From: Pseudomonadota bacterium
GTDB lineage: Bacteria; Pseudomonadota; Alphaproteobacteria; Kiloniellales; JACOMY01
Reading direction: 5' to 3'
DNA: 61,492 nucleotides
NCBI GenBank assembly: GCA_029781795.1
Contig: JAKOWB010000096.1
Location: forward strand, 1 to 61,492
How positions within the stretch are numbered: position 1 is the first letter of the stretch; the number at the start of each line of letters is the position of its first letter. A model generated the notes under the pieces. It searched no databases. It was not told where the DNA came from and saw only the letters and a program-made list of their open reading frames with translations. A program made the translations under genes and the position numbers. This document shows positions 1 to 8,080 of this stretch, one piece after another.

Positions 1-1
1 A

Positions 2-775
2 GCGCCGGCCCCGGCGCCCGCGCCACAGGTCGCCGAACCGCCACCCGCGCCGCCGGCCCCGGCGGAACCGCCGCCGGCCCCGGCCGAAGCGGCCGCGCCG
101 ACACCTGCGCCGGCCCCGGCCCCCGCGCCACAGACGGCCGAGGCGCCCGCCCCGGCCGACGAGGAGGAACCCGCCGTCGTCATCTCGCCGGCCCCGGGCA
201 CACCCTCTCCCGCTCCAGCGCCGACCCCGGCCCCCGCGCCACAGACGGCCGAGGCACCCGCCCCGGCCGGCGAGGAGGAGCCCGCCGTCGTCATCTCGCC
301 GGCCCCGGGCACCCCCTCGCCGGCACCCGCGCCCGCTCCCGCGGCCGAGGCACCCAGCCCTGCACCGGTGCCGGCCCCCGCGCCCGCGCCGCAGACCGCC
401 GAGGCGCCGGCCCCCGCGCCGGCGCCGGCCGTGCCGCCGCAGACTGCCGCCCTGCCGCCCGATGGCGGCACCATCCAGGTGCTGTTCCAGGCCGAATCGG
501 TCGAACTTTCCAAGGATGCGATCGGCCAGCTCGAGGCGCTGACCCAGGTGCTGAAGGCCGACGAGGGCCTGCGCGTGCAGCTGCTGGCCTATGCCGTCAG
601 CGCCGACGGCTCCAACTCCGCGGCCCGCCGCCTGTCGCTGTCCCGCGCGCTGGCGGTGCGTGCCTACCTGATCGAGCAGGGCATCCGCACGGCGCGCTTC
701 ATCGTGCGGGCCCAGGGCGCCGACAATGGCGGCGGCCCAGCGGACCGCGTCGACATCGTCCTGGTCAACCAGTGA
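2..775 (+). CDS. OmpA-family protein with Ala/Pro-rich repeat linker (5' partial)
   Basis: The reading frame is open from base 2, so the true start lies left of the window. The first ~150 visible residues are almost only Ala, Pro and Glu. Within them a 37-residue unit (111 bp; equivalent points at 131 and 242) occurs twice, each with the acidic/hydrophobic block EEEPAVVISPAPGTPSP, and a degenerate third copy starts near 392. The last ~100 residues are an OmpA C-terminal-like domain: VLFQAESVELS, then RRLSLSRALAVRAYLIEQGI, and a final RVDIVL strand. Family knowledge: such domains bind peptidoglycan non-covalently, and the Pro-rich arm would span the periplasm. It ends 34 bp before the MotA/TolQ-type gene, so an envelope complex is likely. 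The N-terminal signal or membrane segment cannot be seen. Confidence 0.8.
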   Translation, partial: APAPAPAPQVAEPPPAPPAPAEPPPAPAEAAAPTPAPAPAPAPQTAEAPAPADEEEPAVVISPAPGTPSPAPAPTPAPAPQTAEAPAPAGEEEPAVVISPAPGTPSPAPAPAPAAEAPSPAPVPAPAPAPQTAEAPAPAPAPAVPPQTAALPPDGGTIQVLFQAESVELSKDAIGQLEALTQVLKADEGLRVQLLAYAVSADGSNSAARRLSLSRALAVRAYLIEQGIRTARFIVRAQGADNGGGPADRVDIVLVNQ

Positions 776-809
776 GGCCCGGCGCGGGCGGACGCGGGAT
801 GGAGACTCT

Positions 810-1952
810 ATGACGCGGCCATCGCGCTACCTGCTGCGCATCCTGGTCTTCCTGCTCCTGGTCGCCGCGCTCTGCGGCATGCTGGCCAAGGGGCTGGCCG
901 AGGCCTTCCTCAAGTCTCCCTTCCTCAACGGCGTGATCCTGGGCGTCGTCGTGCTGGGCGCCGCCTACATCATCCGCCAGGTGCTGCTGCTGCAGCCCGA
1001 GGTGCGCTGGCTGGAGCGCTTCCGCCACGAGACGCGCGACCGCCTCTACTGGCCCGAGAGCCTGGCCAACCTGCCGCCGCCGCGGCTGCTGGCGCCCATG
1101 TCGACCATGCTGGGCGAGCGGCGCGGGAAGCTGCAGCTCTCCGCCATCTCGATGCGCACGCTGATGGACGGCATCCAGAACCGCATCGACGAGAGCCACG
1201 ACCTGTCGCGCTACATCGTCGGCCTGCTGGTCTTCCTTGGCCTGCTCGGCACCTTCTGGGGCCTGTCGCAGACCGTCGGCGCGGTGGGCGAGACCATCGC
1301 CGGCCTCAAGGTCGACGGCGGCGACGCCTCGGTGCTGTTCGAGACGCTGAAGGGCAACCTGGAGAAGCCGCTGGCCGGCATGGGCACGGCCTTCACCTCC
1401 TCGCTCTTCGGCCTCGCCGGCTCGCTCATCGTCGGCTTCCTGGAGCTGCAGTCCAGCCAGGCGCACAGCCGCTTCATGCAGGACCTGGAGGAGTGGCTCT
1501 CTGGCCTCACCCGCTTCTCCACCGGGGCCGGCGGCGGCGGCGAGGGCGACGGCTCGGTGCCGGCCTACATCCAGGCCCTGCTGGAGCAGACGGCCGACAG
1601 CCTCGACGTGCTCCAGCGCACCATGTCGCAGAGCGCCGAGGAGCGCGGCTCGCTCAGCCGCGGCCTCAACCTGCTGAACGAGCGCCTCGGCACCGTGGCG
1701 GCGCAGACCCAGCAGCAGCAGTCGGTGCTGGCCGCGCTGGCCGAGGCGACGCAGGGCCTGCGCAGCGTGCTGGCCGGCAACCAGGCGGGCCTGGACGAGG
1801 CCTCGCGCCACAACATCCGCAACGCCACGCTCTACCTGGAGCGCATGACGCACGACCTGGAGGCCGGGCGCGCGCAGATGATCCAGGAGATGCGCAACGA
1901 GATCCGCCTGCTGGCGCGTACCATCGCCGCGCTCGCCGGGGATCAGCGCTAG
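810..1952 (+). CDS. MotA/TolQ/ExbB-type proton channel family protein
   Basis: This 380-residue inner-membrane protein starts at the ATG preceded by GGAGAC; an in-frame upstream start at 726 would overlap the previous gene and lacks a ribosome site. Hydrophobic segments lie near residues 10-30 and 35-52. The MotA/TolQ/ExbB core has RYIVGLLVFLGLLGTFWGLS and later a segment GMGTAFTSSLFGLAGSLIVG, the pore-lining helices of the family. The C-terminal ~130 residues are charged and predicted cytoplasmic coiled coil. Family knowledge: such channels use proton flow to drive a partner anchored in peptidoglycan. The next gene, 15 bp downstream, encodes such a partner. No flagellar gene is visible nearby, so the pair is probably not the flagellar stator. 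The exact role is unknown. Confidence 0.85.
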   Translation: MTRPSRYLLRILVFLLLVAALCGMLAKGLAEAFLKSPFLNGVILGVVVLGAAYIIRQVLLLQPEVRWLERFRHETRDRLYWPESLANLPPPRLLAPMSTMLGERRGKLQLSAISMRTLMDGIQNRIDESHDLSRYIVGLLVFLGLLGTFWGLSQTVGAVGETIAGLKVDGGDASVLFETLKGNLEKPLAGMGTAFTSSLFGLAGSLIVGFLELQSSQAHSRFMQDLEEWLSGLTRFSTGAGGGGEGDGSVPAYIQALLEQTADSLDVLQRTMSQSAEERGSLSRGLNLLNERLGTVAAQTQQQQSVLAALAEATQGLRSVLAGNQAGLDEASRHNIRNATLYLERMTHDLEAGRAQMIQEMRNEIRLLARTIAALAGDQR

Positions 1953-1967
1953 GGCCGGGACAGGCCC

Positions 1968-3560
1968 ATGCAGTCCGGCAGCCGCCGCGCCCGCCGCTCC
2001 AGCAACTATTGGCCCGGCTTCGTCGACGCGCTCTCCACCCTGGTCATGGTGGTGATCTTCGTCTTGCTGGTCTTCATGGTGGCGCAGTTCTTCCTGTCAT
2101 CGGCGCTGTCCGGCCGCGACGCCGCCCTCGCCCGCCTGACGCAGCAGATCAACGAGCTCTCGGACCTGCTGGCGCTGGAGAAGTCGAACAACGAGGACCT
2201 GCGGGTCTCGCTCGCCCAGCTCTCGGCCGACCTGCAGAGCGCCAATGCCGCCAAGGACGATCTGACCGGGCAGCTCGCCGCGCTGCTGGACAGCAAGGCG
2301 GAACTCGAGGCGCTGCTCGCCACCGCCGAGCAGAAGGTGGTGGTGAACGAGAAGGAACTGAAAGACGCCTATGCCACGATCGAGGCCGACAAGGAGAAGA
2401 TCGAGGCACAGCTCGCCGACCTGGCGCTGCTGAAGACGCTGAAGGAGGAGCTGGACGCCAAGCTGGCCGCCGCCAGCAGCGCCGCCAGCGACAAGGATGC
2501 CGAGATCGCGCGCCTCGAAGCTCAACTCAAGGACATCCAGGCCAAGCTGGCGGAGACGCAGGCCGCGCTGGCCACCGCGCAACTCGCCCTCGCCGCCAGC
2601 GAGCAGGACGTCGAGGCCGGCAAGCAGGCGCTGGCCAGCGCGCAGGACCAGCAGAGCGAGACCCAGAACGCGCTGGCCGAGTCGATGGACGAGGTGGCGC
2701 GGCTGCGCCAGGCGCTGGCCGAGGCGCTGACCAAGCTCGCCACCGCGCAGGCCCTGCTGGAGAGCCAGCAGCGCGCGACCGACAGCTCGCAGCAGCAGGC
2801 GAGCGCCGCCGAGCAGGCATTGGCCGAGGCCGAGGCCAAGCTGAAGGCCGCCGAGGAGAAGCTGGCACAGACACAGCAGACCGCCAGCGACACGCAGCAG
2901 GCCCTGACCCAGCAGGAGGCGATCAGCGAGGAGGCGCAGCGGCAGGTCGAGCTGCTGAACGCGCAGCTTGCGGCGCTGCGCCAGCAGCTTGCCCGCATCG
3001 CCACCGCGCTGGAAGCCTCGGAGGCGAAGAACAAGGACCAGGAGGTGGAGATCGCCAACCTCGGCGCCCGCCTGAACGAGGCGCTGGCCAGCAAGGTGCA
3101 GGAACTGGCGCGCTATCGCTCGGAGTTCTTCGGCCGCCTGCGCGAGGTGCTGGGCGACCGCCAGGACATCCGCATCGTCGGCGACCGCTTCGTGTTCCAG
3201 AGCGAGGTGCTCTTCGCCTCCGGCCAGGCGGTGCTGGGCGAGGCCGGCCGGGCGCAGATCGACAGCCTGGCCGAGACCTTGAAGCAGTTGATCCCGCAGA
3301 TCCCCGAGGGCATCGACTGGGTGCTGCAGGTGAACGGCCACACCGACAAGCGACCGGTGGTGAGCTCCGCCTATCCCTCGAACTGGGAGCTCTCGCAGGC
3401 CCGCGCGCTCTCGGTGGTGCGCGCCCTCATCGCCGACGGCATCCCGCCCGAGCGCCTGGTCGCCGCCGGCTATGCCGAGTTCCAGCCCCTCGACCCGGCC
3501 GACACCGAGGAGGCCTATGCCCAGAACCGCCGCATCGAGATCAAGCTGACCGAGCGGTAG
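1968..3560 (+). CDS. MotB-like peptidoglycan-binding protein with long coiled coil
   Basis: 530 residues. Residues 1-15 are basic (RRARRS). One membrane helix follows the MotB-like NYWPGFVDALSTLVMVVIFVLLVF pattern (about residues 15-48; the longest quoted stretch is family-typical). Residues ~50-375 form a very long Gln/Ala/Leu/Glu heptad-rich coiled coil. Residues ~385-530 are an OmpA/MotB C-terminal domain with NGHTDKRPV, LSQARALSVVRALI and QNRRIEIKL, which hold the conserved Asp and Arg that bind diaminopimelate in this family. It probably pairs with the upstream channel protein to form a force- or energy-transducing complex across the periplasm. Canonical MotB is about 300 residues, and the extra length is all coiled coil. 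The ATG at 1968 is the only good start. Confidence 0.85.
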   Translation: MQSGSRRARRSSNYWPGFVDALSTLVMVVIFVLLVFMVAQFFLSSALSGRDAALARLTQQINELSDLLALEKSNNEDLRVSLAQLSADLQSANAAKDDLTGQLAALLDSKAELEALLATAEQKVVVNEKELKDAYATIEADKEKIEAQLADLALLKTLKEELDAKLAAASSAASDKDAEIARLEAQLKDIQAKLAETQAALATAQLALAASEQDVEAGKQALASAQDQQSETQNALAESMDEVARLRQALAEALTKLATAQALLESQQRATDSSQQQASAAEQALAEAEAKLKAAEEKLAQTQQTASDTQQALTQQEAISEEAQRQVELLNAQLAALRQQLARIATALEASEAKNKDQEVEIANLGARLNEALASKVQELARYRSEFFGRLREVLGDRQDIRIVGDRFVFQSEVLFASGQAVLGEAGRAQIDSLAETLKQLIPQIPEGIDWVLQVNGHTDKRPVVSSAYPSNWELSQARALSVVRALIADGIPPERLVAAGYAEFQPLDPADTEEAYAQNRRIEIKLTER

Positions 3561-3577
3561 GAGGCTTGTGGGCTATT

Positions 3578-3604
3578 AGCCCTCCCCCATCAAGGGGAAG
3601 GGCT
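3578..3604. terminator. Hairpin between convergent genes, likely bidirectional terminator
   Basis: The inverted repeat AGCCCTCCCC ... GGGGAAGGGCT (one bulged A, loop of about six bases) lies in the 60-bp gap between the convergent peptidoglycan-binding gene and arfB. There is no clear T run on either side, so it may also be a degenerate member of the CCCTCTCCCC repeat family seen at 23243 and 34170. Confidence 0.45.
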
Positions 3605-3620
3605 CTAAGCCTGACAATGT

Positions 3621-4040
3621 TCAATCCAGCGCCGGCTTGCGGCGCATCTGCTTCACGCCGCCGCGCTTGGTCTTGCCCTCGACCCGGCGCTGCTTGCTGG
3701 CGAGCGTGGGCCTGGTCTTGCGCCGCGGCTTCGGCGGTACCGCGGCCTCGCGGATCAGCGCGACCAGGCGTTCGCGCGCGTCCTCCCGATTGCGCTCCTG
3801 GGTCCGGTAGCGGTCGGCGAAGAGCACCAGCACGCCCTCCTGCGTCAGGCGCCGGCCTGCCAGCTTGGCCAGGCGCAAACGCACCGGCTCGGGCAGGCTT
3901 GGCGAGCGCATCACGTCGAAGCGCAGCTCCACCGCGCTCGAGACCTTGTTGACGTTCTGCCCGCCGGGGCCCGAGGCGCGCACGAAGCGCTCGACGAGCT
4001 CAGCCTCGTCGAGGACGATCGAGGGGGTGACGCGGATCAT
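3621..4040 (-). CDS. arfB: Alternative ribosome-rescue factor ArfB (YaeJ-like peptidyl-tRNA hydrolase)
   Basis: 139 residues, the usual length. The catalytic GGQ motif is at residues 26-28 in RASGPGGQNVNK, the class I release-factor signature. The C-terminal ~35 residues are Lys/Arg rich (PKPRRKTRPT ... KTKRGGVKQMRRK). In family members such a tail enters the empty mRNA channel of stalled ribosomes. It lacks the codon-recognition domains of RF1/RF2, so ArfB rather than a true release factor. Its start codon overlaps the stop of the upstream ABC exporter gene (ATGA at 4037-4040), which suggests translational coupling. Confidence 0.93.
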   Translation of the reverse strand: MIRVTPSIVLDEAELVERFVRASGPGGQNVNKVSSAVELRFDVMRSPSLPEPVRLRLAKLAGRRLTQEGVLVLFADRYRTQERNREDARERLVALIREAAVPPKPRRKTRPTLASKQRRVEGKTKRGGVKQMRRKPALD

Positions 4041-5854
4041 GGCGCGAGCTTAGCGGCTTCCGTCGCGTCGTCGAACTGGAGCTGGGCCAGGCGGGCGTAG
4101 AGGCCGCCCTGGCGGATCAGGCTGGCGTGGGTGCCCTGCTCGACCAGGCGGCCGTGGTCCAGCACCAGGATGCGGTCGGCCTTCAGCACCGTGGCCAGGC
4201 GGTGGGCGATGACCAGCGTGGTGCGCCCGGCCATCAGGCCGTCGAGGGCGAGCTGCACCGCCCGCTCGCTTTCGGCGTCGAGGGCGCTGGTCGCCTCGTC
4301 CAGCAGCAGCAGCGGCGGGTTCTTCAGGAGGGCGCGGGCGATGGCGACGCGCTGGCGCTGCCCGCCCGACAGGCGCACGCCGCGCTCGCCGAGATAGGTG
4401 TCGAGACCCTGCGGCAGCGCCTCGAGGAACTCCAGCGCCTGGGCGGCGCGGGCAGCCTCCTTCACCTCCTCCAGGCTGGCCTCGGGCTTGCCGTAGCGGA
4501 TGTTCTCCAGCGCGGAGCCGGAGAAGATCACCGGCTCCTGCGGCACCAGGCCGATCTGGGCGCGCAGCGCCAGGGGGTCGAGATCGCGCAGGTCGAGGCC
4601 GTCGACGGTGAGGCGCCCGGCCAGCGGGTCGTAGAAACGCAGCAGCAGCTGGAAGACCGTGGTCTTGCCGGCGCCCGAGGGACCGACCAGCGCCACGCGC
4701 TCGCCCGGCGCGACGCGGAAGCTCAACGCGTCCAGGGTCGGCCGGTCCGGCTGCGCCGGGTAGCGGAAGGAGACCTCCTCCAGCGTCACCGCGCCCCGGG
4801 CGGGAACGGGCAGCGACCTGGGGTCGGCCGGCGCCTTGATGGCGGGCTCGGTGTTCAGGAGCTCGACCAGGCGCTCCATCGCGCCGGCGGCGCGCTGCAG
4901 GTCGCCGATCACCTCGCTGAGCGCGCCGACGGCGCTGGCCACCACCACGGCATAGAACACGAAGGCCGAGAGCTCGCCGCCGGTCAGGCGCCCGGCCACC
5001 ACGTCGTGTCCGCCGGTCCAGAGGATCAGGCTGACCGCGCCGAAGACCAGCAGCATGACCAGGGCGGTCAGCGCGGCGCGGGCGCGGATGCGCTGCACCG
5101 CGGTCTTGAAGGCCGCCTCCGCCGTGGCACTGAAGCGCGCGCTCTCGCGCGCCTCGTGGGTGAAGGCCTGCACCGTGCGGATCGCCGTCAGGGTCTCGTC
5201 GACCCGGCCGCCGATCTCCGCCACGCGGTCCTGCGAATCGCGCGACAGGCGGCGCACCCTTCGGCCGAAGACCAGGATCGGCAGCACCACGGCCGGCACC
5301 ACCAGGAAGACCAGCCCGGTCAGCTTGGGCGAGGTGATCAGCAGCAGCACCGAGCCGCCGAGGAACAGCAGCAGGTTGCGCAGGGCCTGCGACAGCGAGG
5401 TGCCGACCACGACTTGCAGCAGCGTCGTGTCGGTGGTCAGGCGCGACAGCACCTCGCTGGTCTTAGTGACCTCGAAGAAGGCCGGCGAGAGGCGCACCAC
5501 GCGGGCATAGACGGCGCTGCGGATGTCGGCCACCACCCGTTCGCCGATCCAGGAGACCAGCGAGAAGCGGCAGTAGGTCGCCGCCGCCAGCACCACCACC
5601 ACGCCCAGCAGCATCAGCACGGTGCGGTCGAGCTGGCCGGCATCGCCGGTGGCAAAGCCCTGGTCGACCAGGTGCCGGAGGGCGAAACCCAGGCCCAGCA
5701 CGCCGCTGGCCGCGATGACCAGCGCCACGCCGGCGCCGACGGCCTGCAGCCGGTAGGGCCGAAGATGGCGCCACAGCAGGCCGAGCACCGCCAGGCTGTT
5801 GGCCCGCGGCCGCTCGCTGCTGCGCGCCTGCTGGAGCATCGAGGGCTGACGCAT
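4037..5854 (-). CDS. ABC exporter, fused permease/ATPase (MsbA/LmrA type)
   Basis: 605 residues with a six-helix exporter-type membrane domain (~25-325) followed by the nucleotide-binding domain (~355-590). Walker A GPSGAGKT is at 391-398, Q-loop glutamine at ~439, signature LSGGQRQR at 495-502, and Walker B LLLLDEATSALD from ~515. This half-transporter should work as a homodimer in the inner membrane and export a hydrophobic or lipid-like substrate; the substrate cannot be told from sequence. It is the first gene before arfB, which it overlaps by four bases, and lies 60 bp downstream of the end of the DHA2 efflux gene on the same strand. The N-terminal extension is short and basic. All catalytic motifs are intact. 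Confidence 0.9.
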   Translation of the reverse strand: MRQPSMLQQARSSERPRANSLAVLGLLWRHLRPYRLQAVGAGVALVIAASGVLGLGFALRHLVDQGFATGDAGQLDRTVLMLLGVVVVLAAATYCRFSLVSWIGERVVADIRSAVYARVVRLSPAFFEVTKTSEVLSRLTTDTTLLQVVVGTSLSQALRNLLLFLGGSVLLLITSPKLTGLVFLVVPAVVLPILVFGRRVRRLSRDSQDRVAEIGGRVDETLTAIRTVQAFTHEARESARFSATAEAAFKTAVQRIRARAALTALVMLLVFGAVSLILWTGGHDVVAGRLTGGELSAFVFYAVVVASAVGALSEVIGDLQRAAGAMERLVELLNTEPAIKAPADPRSLPVPARGAVTLEEVSFRYPAQPDRPTLDALSFRVAPGERVALVGPSGAGKTTVFQLLLRFYDPLAGRLTVDGLDLRDLDPLALRAQIGLVPQEPVIFSGSALENIRYGKPEASLEEVKEAARAAQALEFLEALPQGLDTYLGERGVRLSGGQRQRVAIARALLKNPPLLLLDEATSALDAESERAVQLALDGLMAGRTTLVIAHRLATVLKADRILVLDHGRLVEQGTHASLIRQGGLYARLAQLQFDDATEAAKLAP

Positions 5855-5914
5855 GGCCGCCCTATCGCATGGCCGCCCGGCGGCGGCAAGCGCGCGCAGG
5901 GTCGCGGGTGAAGG

Positions 5915-7453
5915 CTATTCGGCCGGCTTCGGCGCGGCTTCGGGCGGCGGGCGCAGCGCCTCGGGCCCGGCCAGGGGGCGGGCCTCGACGCGGATGAAGA
6001 AGGCGAGGCCGATGGTGATGATGACCGCGACCGTGAGGTAGAGCACGGCGAAGGAGTCGGAGACCGCGGCGCGCCCGGCGGCGTCCAGCGGATGGCGCGC
6101 CAGGTCCTCCAGCCCCGAGAGCCCCTCGGTGCCGGGCAGCCAGAGCGCGATGAGGCGCAGCACCAGGGTCGAGCCGGCGGCGGTGGCGACGGCGCCGCCC
6201 AGGGCGCGCGAGAAACCGATGGAGCCGCCGACCGCGCCGAGGTCGCGGCGCTGCACCGCGTTCTGCGCCGCCACCATGGTGATGGGAAAGATCGGGCCGA
6301 TGCCGAGGCCGACCAGCGCCAATAGCGCCGCCATCAGGCCGGGACTGGCCGGCTGGTCGAAGGCGGCGAGCGCGGCCACGCCCAGCAGCGACAGGATGGC
6401 GACCGGCAGGCCGATCAGCGGCGGGCGCTTGTAGTGGCCGACGCGGCTGACCCAGCGGCCCGCCAGCCCGGCGGAGACCGTGGTGGCCAGCATCATCGGG
6501 ATCATCAGCAGGCCGACGCCGCTGGAGGGCACGTCCAGCGCCACCTGCAGGAAGGTGGGCGTCAGCACGGAGACCGCGAGGTAGCTGCCGAAGATCAGGA
6601 AGATCGACAGCAGCAGCGGTCCCACCACGGAGTCGGCGAAGAAGTGCGGCGGGATGATCGGCTCGGCCGCGCGGCGCTGGCGCAGCAGGAAGACGAGGCC
6701 GAGGACCAGCGCCCCGCCGATCGCCGCCAGCACCGGCAGCGAGCCCCAGGAGAAGCGCACCCCGCCCCAGGTCAGGGACAGCAGCAGGGCGGTGGCGCTG
6801 GCGGCGAAGCAGAGGATGGAGAACCAGTCGATCCTGGCCGGGCGCGTCACCTTGGGCAGGCGCTTCAGCACCCGCTCGACGATGACGAAGGAGAGCAGCC
6901 CCAGCGGCAGGTTGATCCAGAAGATCCAGGGCCAGGAGGCATAGTGGGTGAGCAGCCCGCCCAGGGTCGGCCCCAGCAGCGCCGAGCCAGCCCAGACGGC
7001 CGAGAAGTAGCCGCTGTAGCGCCCGCGCTCGCGCGGGCTCACCACGTCGGCGACGATGGTCTGCACCATGGTGATCATGCCGCCGCCGCCGATGCCCTGC
7101 AGCGCGCGGGCCAGGATCAGCACCAGCATCGAGGGCGCCAGCGAGCAGAGCACCGAGCCGACCAGGAAGATGGCGAGGCAGAGGTGGATGATGGCGCGCC
7201 GGCCGTAGAGGTCGCTGAGCTTGCCCAGCACCGGGGTCGCCGTGGTCGAGGTCAGCAGGTAGGCCGTCACCACCCAGGCGATAAGCTGGAAGTCGCCGAG
7301 GTCGGCGGCGATCGAGGGCAGCGCCGTGGCGACGATGGTCTGGTCCAGCGCCGAGAGGAACAGCGCCAGCATCGAGCCCAGGACAACGGTGTTCTTCTCC
7401 CGCTGGGTCAGGTTGGGCGGAGCGGGATGGATCTGGGCGGTGGGCGCGCTCAT
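5915..7453 (-). CDS. MFS transporter, DHA2 family (EmrB/QacA-like drug:H+ antiporter)
   Basis: 512 residues from the ATG at 7453; the frame is open further upstream but without family-like sequence. The DHA2 motif LDQTIVATALPSIAADLG is at residues 36-53 and motif A GKLSDLYGRR at 77-86. About fourteen hydrophobic segments follow, as expected for the 14-TM DHA2 group rather than the 12-TM DHA1 group. It probably expels lipophilic compounds by proton antiport. No EmrA-type membrane-fusion gene or TetR regulator is adjacent, so it may act alone. The C-terminal tail is Pro/Glu/Ala rich. It is divergent from rpmE across 156 bp. Confidence 0.9.
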   Translation of the reverse strand: MSAPTAQIHPAPPNLTQREKNTVVLGSMLALFLSALDQTIVATALPSIAADLGDFQLIAWVVTAYLLTSTTATPVLGKLSDLYGRRAIIHLCLAIFLVGSVLCSLAPSMLVLILARALQGIGGGGMITMVQTIVADVVSPRERGRYSGYFSAVWAGSALLGPTLGGLLTHYASWPWIFWINLPLGLLSFVIVERVLKRLPKVTRPARIDWFSILCFAASATALLLSLTWGGVRFSWGSLPVLAAIGGALVLGLVFLLRQRRAAEPIIPPHFFADSVVGPLLLSIFLIFGSYLAVSVLTPTFLQVALDVPSSGVGLLMIPMMLATTVSAGLAGRWVSRVGHYKRPPLIGLPVAILSLLGVAALAAFDQPASPGLMAALLALVGLGIGPIFPITMVAAQNAVQRRDLGAVGGSIGFSRALGGAVATAAGSTLVLRLIALWLPGTEGLSGLEDLARHPLDAAGRAAVSDSFAVLYLTVAVIITIGLAFFIRVEARPLAGPEALRPPPEAAPKPAE

Positions 7454-7552
7454 GCTGGGATGAGATAGGCCGGGGCGCTGCCCGCCAGACCTGCAAATCC
7501 CGGGGTCCAGCAATACCCCTGGCGGTGGGTGCCACGGGCGCCGCCGCGGGGC

Positions 7553-7581
7553 TTGCCAGGGGCGCCGGGCTCCGCTATAAG
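7553..7581 (+). promoter_or_regulatory. Sigma-70-type promoter of rpmE
   Basis: A TTGCCA -35 element (7553-7558) and a TATAAG -10 element (7576-7581) are separated by exactly 17 bp and sit about 28 bp before the rpmE start codon. This is the best sigma-70-like match in this divergent intergenic region. Confidence 0.6.
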
Positions 7582-7609
7582 CCGCGCCTCTTTTGCGGAG
7601 CCTTGCGCC

Positions 7610-7840
7610 ATGAAGTCCGACATCCATCCCGACTACCACGAGATCACCGTCGTGATGACCGACGGGTCCGAGTTCAAGACCCGCTCGACCATGGGCAAGG
7701 CCGGCGACACGCTGCGCCTGGACATCGACCCGAAGACGCATCCGGCCTGGACCGGCGTGCACCGCCTGATGGATACCGGCGGCCAGCTCGCCAAGTTCAA
7801 CAAGAAGTTCGCGGGCATCGGCCTGCCGAAGAAGCCCTGA
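7610..7840 (+). CDS. rpmE: 50S ribosomal protein L31
   Basis: 76 residues beginning [12 protein letters not shown], with the family signatures [12 protein letters not shown] and [10 protein letters not shown]. The protein lacks cysteines, so it is the zinc-free (C-minus) form that is usual in Alphaproteobacteria. The ATG at 7610 gives the normal L31 N-terminus; an upstream in-frame start would add 27 unrelated residues. It is monocistronic, flanked by a good promoter upstream and a strong hairpin terminator 31 bp after the stop. It acts as a component of the large ribosomal subunit at the subunit interface. Confidence 0.97.
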   Translation: MKSDIHPDYHEITVVMTDGSEFKTRSTMGKAGDTLRLDIDPKTHPAWTGVHRLMDTGGQLAKFNKKFAGIGLPKKP

Positions 7841-7871
7841 CGGGCCTTTCGGCCGCAGCCGGTCAAGAACC

Positions 7872-7894
7872 AGGGGGCGCTTCGGCGCCCCTTT
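7872..7894 (+). terminator. Rho-independent terminator of rpmE
   Basis: The stem GGGGCGC/GCGCCCC closes on the stable tetraloop TTCG (7881-7884) and can be extended at its base by GU and AU pairs. A short T stretch (TTT, then GCATTT) follows. Position and form fit an intrinsic terminator. Confidence 0.8.
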
Positions 7895-7928
7895 GCATTT
7901 CAGAGACTTAGCCCAAGGCCCCGGCCCC

Positions 7929-7958
7929 CTTGAAGGCCGCCGGGATGCTTCCTACATC
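7929..7958 (+). promoter_or_regulatory. RpoH (sigma-32)-type heat-shock promoter of hsp20
   Basis: CTTGAA at 7929-7934 and CCTACATC at 7951-7958 are 16 bp apart. This matches the alphaproteobacterial RpoH pattern (CTTGAC, 16-18 bp, CCTATAT) in both boxes. It predicts transcription starting near 7964 and a leader of about 115 nt before the hsp20 start codon. Confidence 0.6.
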
Positions 7959-7964
7959 GAGGTC

Positions 7965-8080
7965 AGGCCGGGGAGCCGGATGCCCAGACGGGGTCCAGCG
8001 CTCGCCGGCGCATGAAGGGATCGGCCCCTCCGGGCGGTCCCGCCTGATCAACCTCGTTGCTCCCAAGGAGGACTTGGACC
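7965..8080 (+). ncRNA. ROSE-like RNA thermometer in the hsp20 5' leader
   Basis: The last part of the leader, GTTGCTCCCAAGGAGGAC (8056-8073), has the hallmark of ROSE elements. CUCC (8060-8063) pairs with GGAG (8067-8070) of the Shine-Dalgarno sequence, and the next position opposes G8059 with G8071, as in the G-G pair known from the rhizobial ROSE hairpin. The UUGCU box is conserved. Upstream segments such as CCGGGCGGTCCCGCC (8032-8046) can form the stabilising hairpins typical of the element. Known role: it masks the ribosome site at low temperature and melts on heat shock. Boundaries are approximate. Confidence 0.7.

Noticed and set aside
1..420. CRISPR-like or VNTR locus in the Ala/Pro repeat
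   Set aside because: The repeats are in frame, 111 bp apart and code for a linker; there are no spacers of uniform length.
1493..3952. Plus-strand open frame of 819 codons overlapping the channel and peptidoglycan-binding genes
   Set aside because: It is the +1 shadow of the coiled-coil gene; Arg/Gly/Ala-rich without motif.
4127..5911. Plus-strand open frame of 594 codons opposite the ABC exporter
   Set aside because: It mirrors the exporter gene and shows no domain; the minus-strand frame has all ABC motifs.
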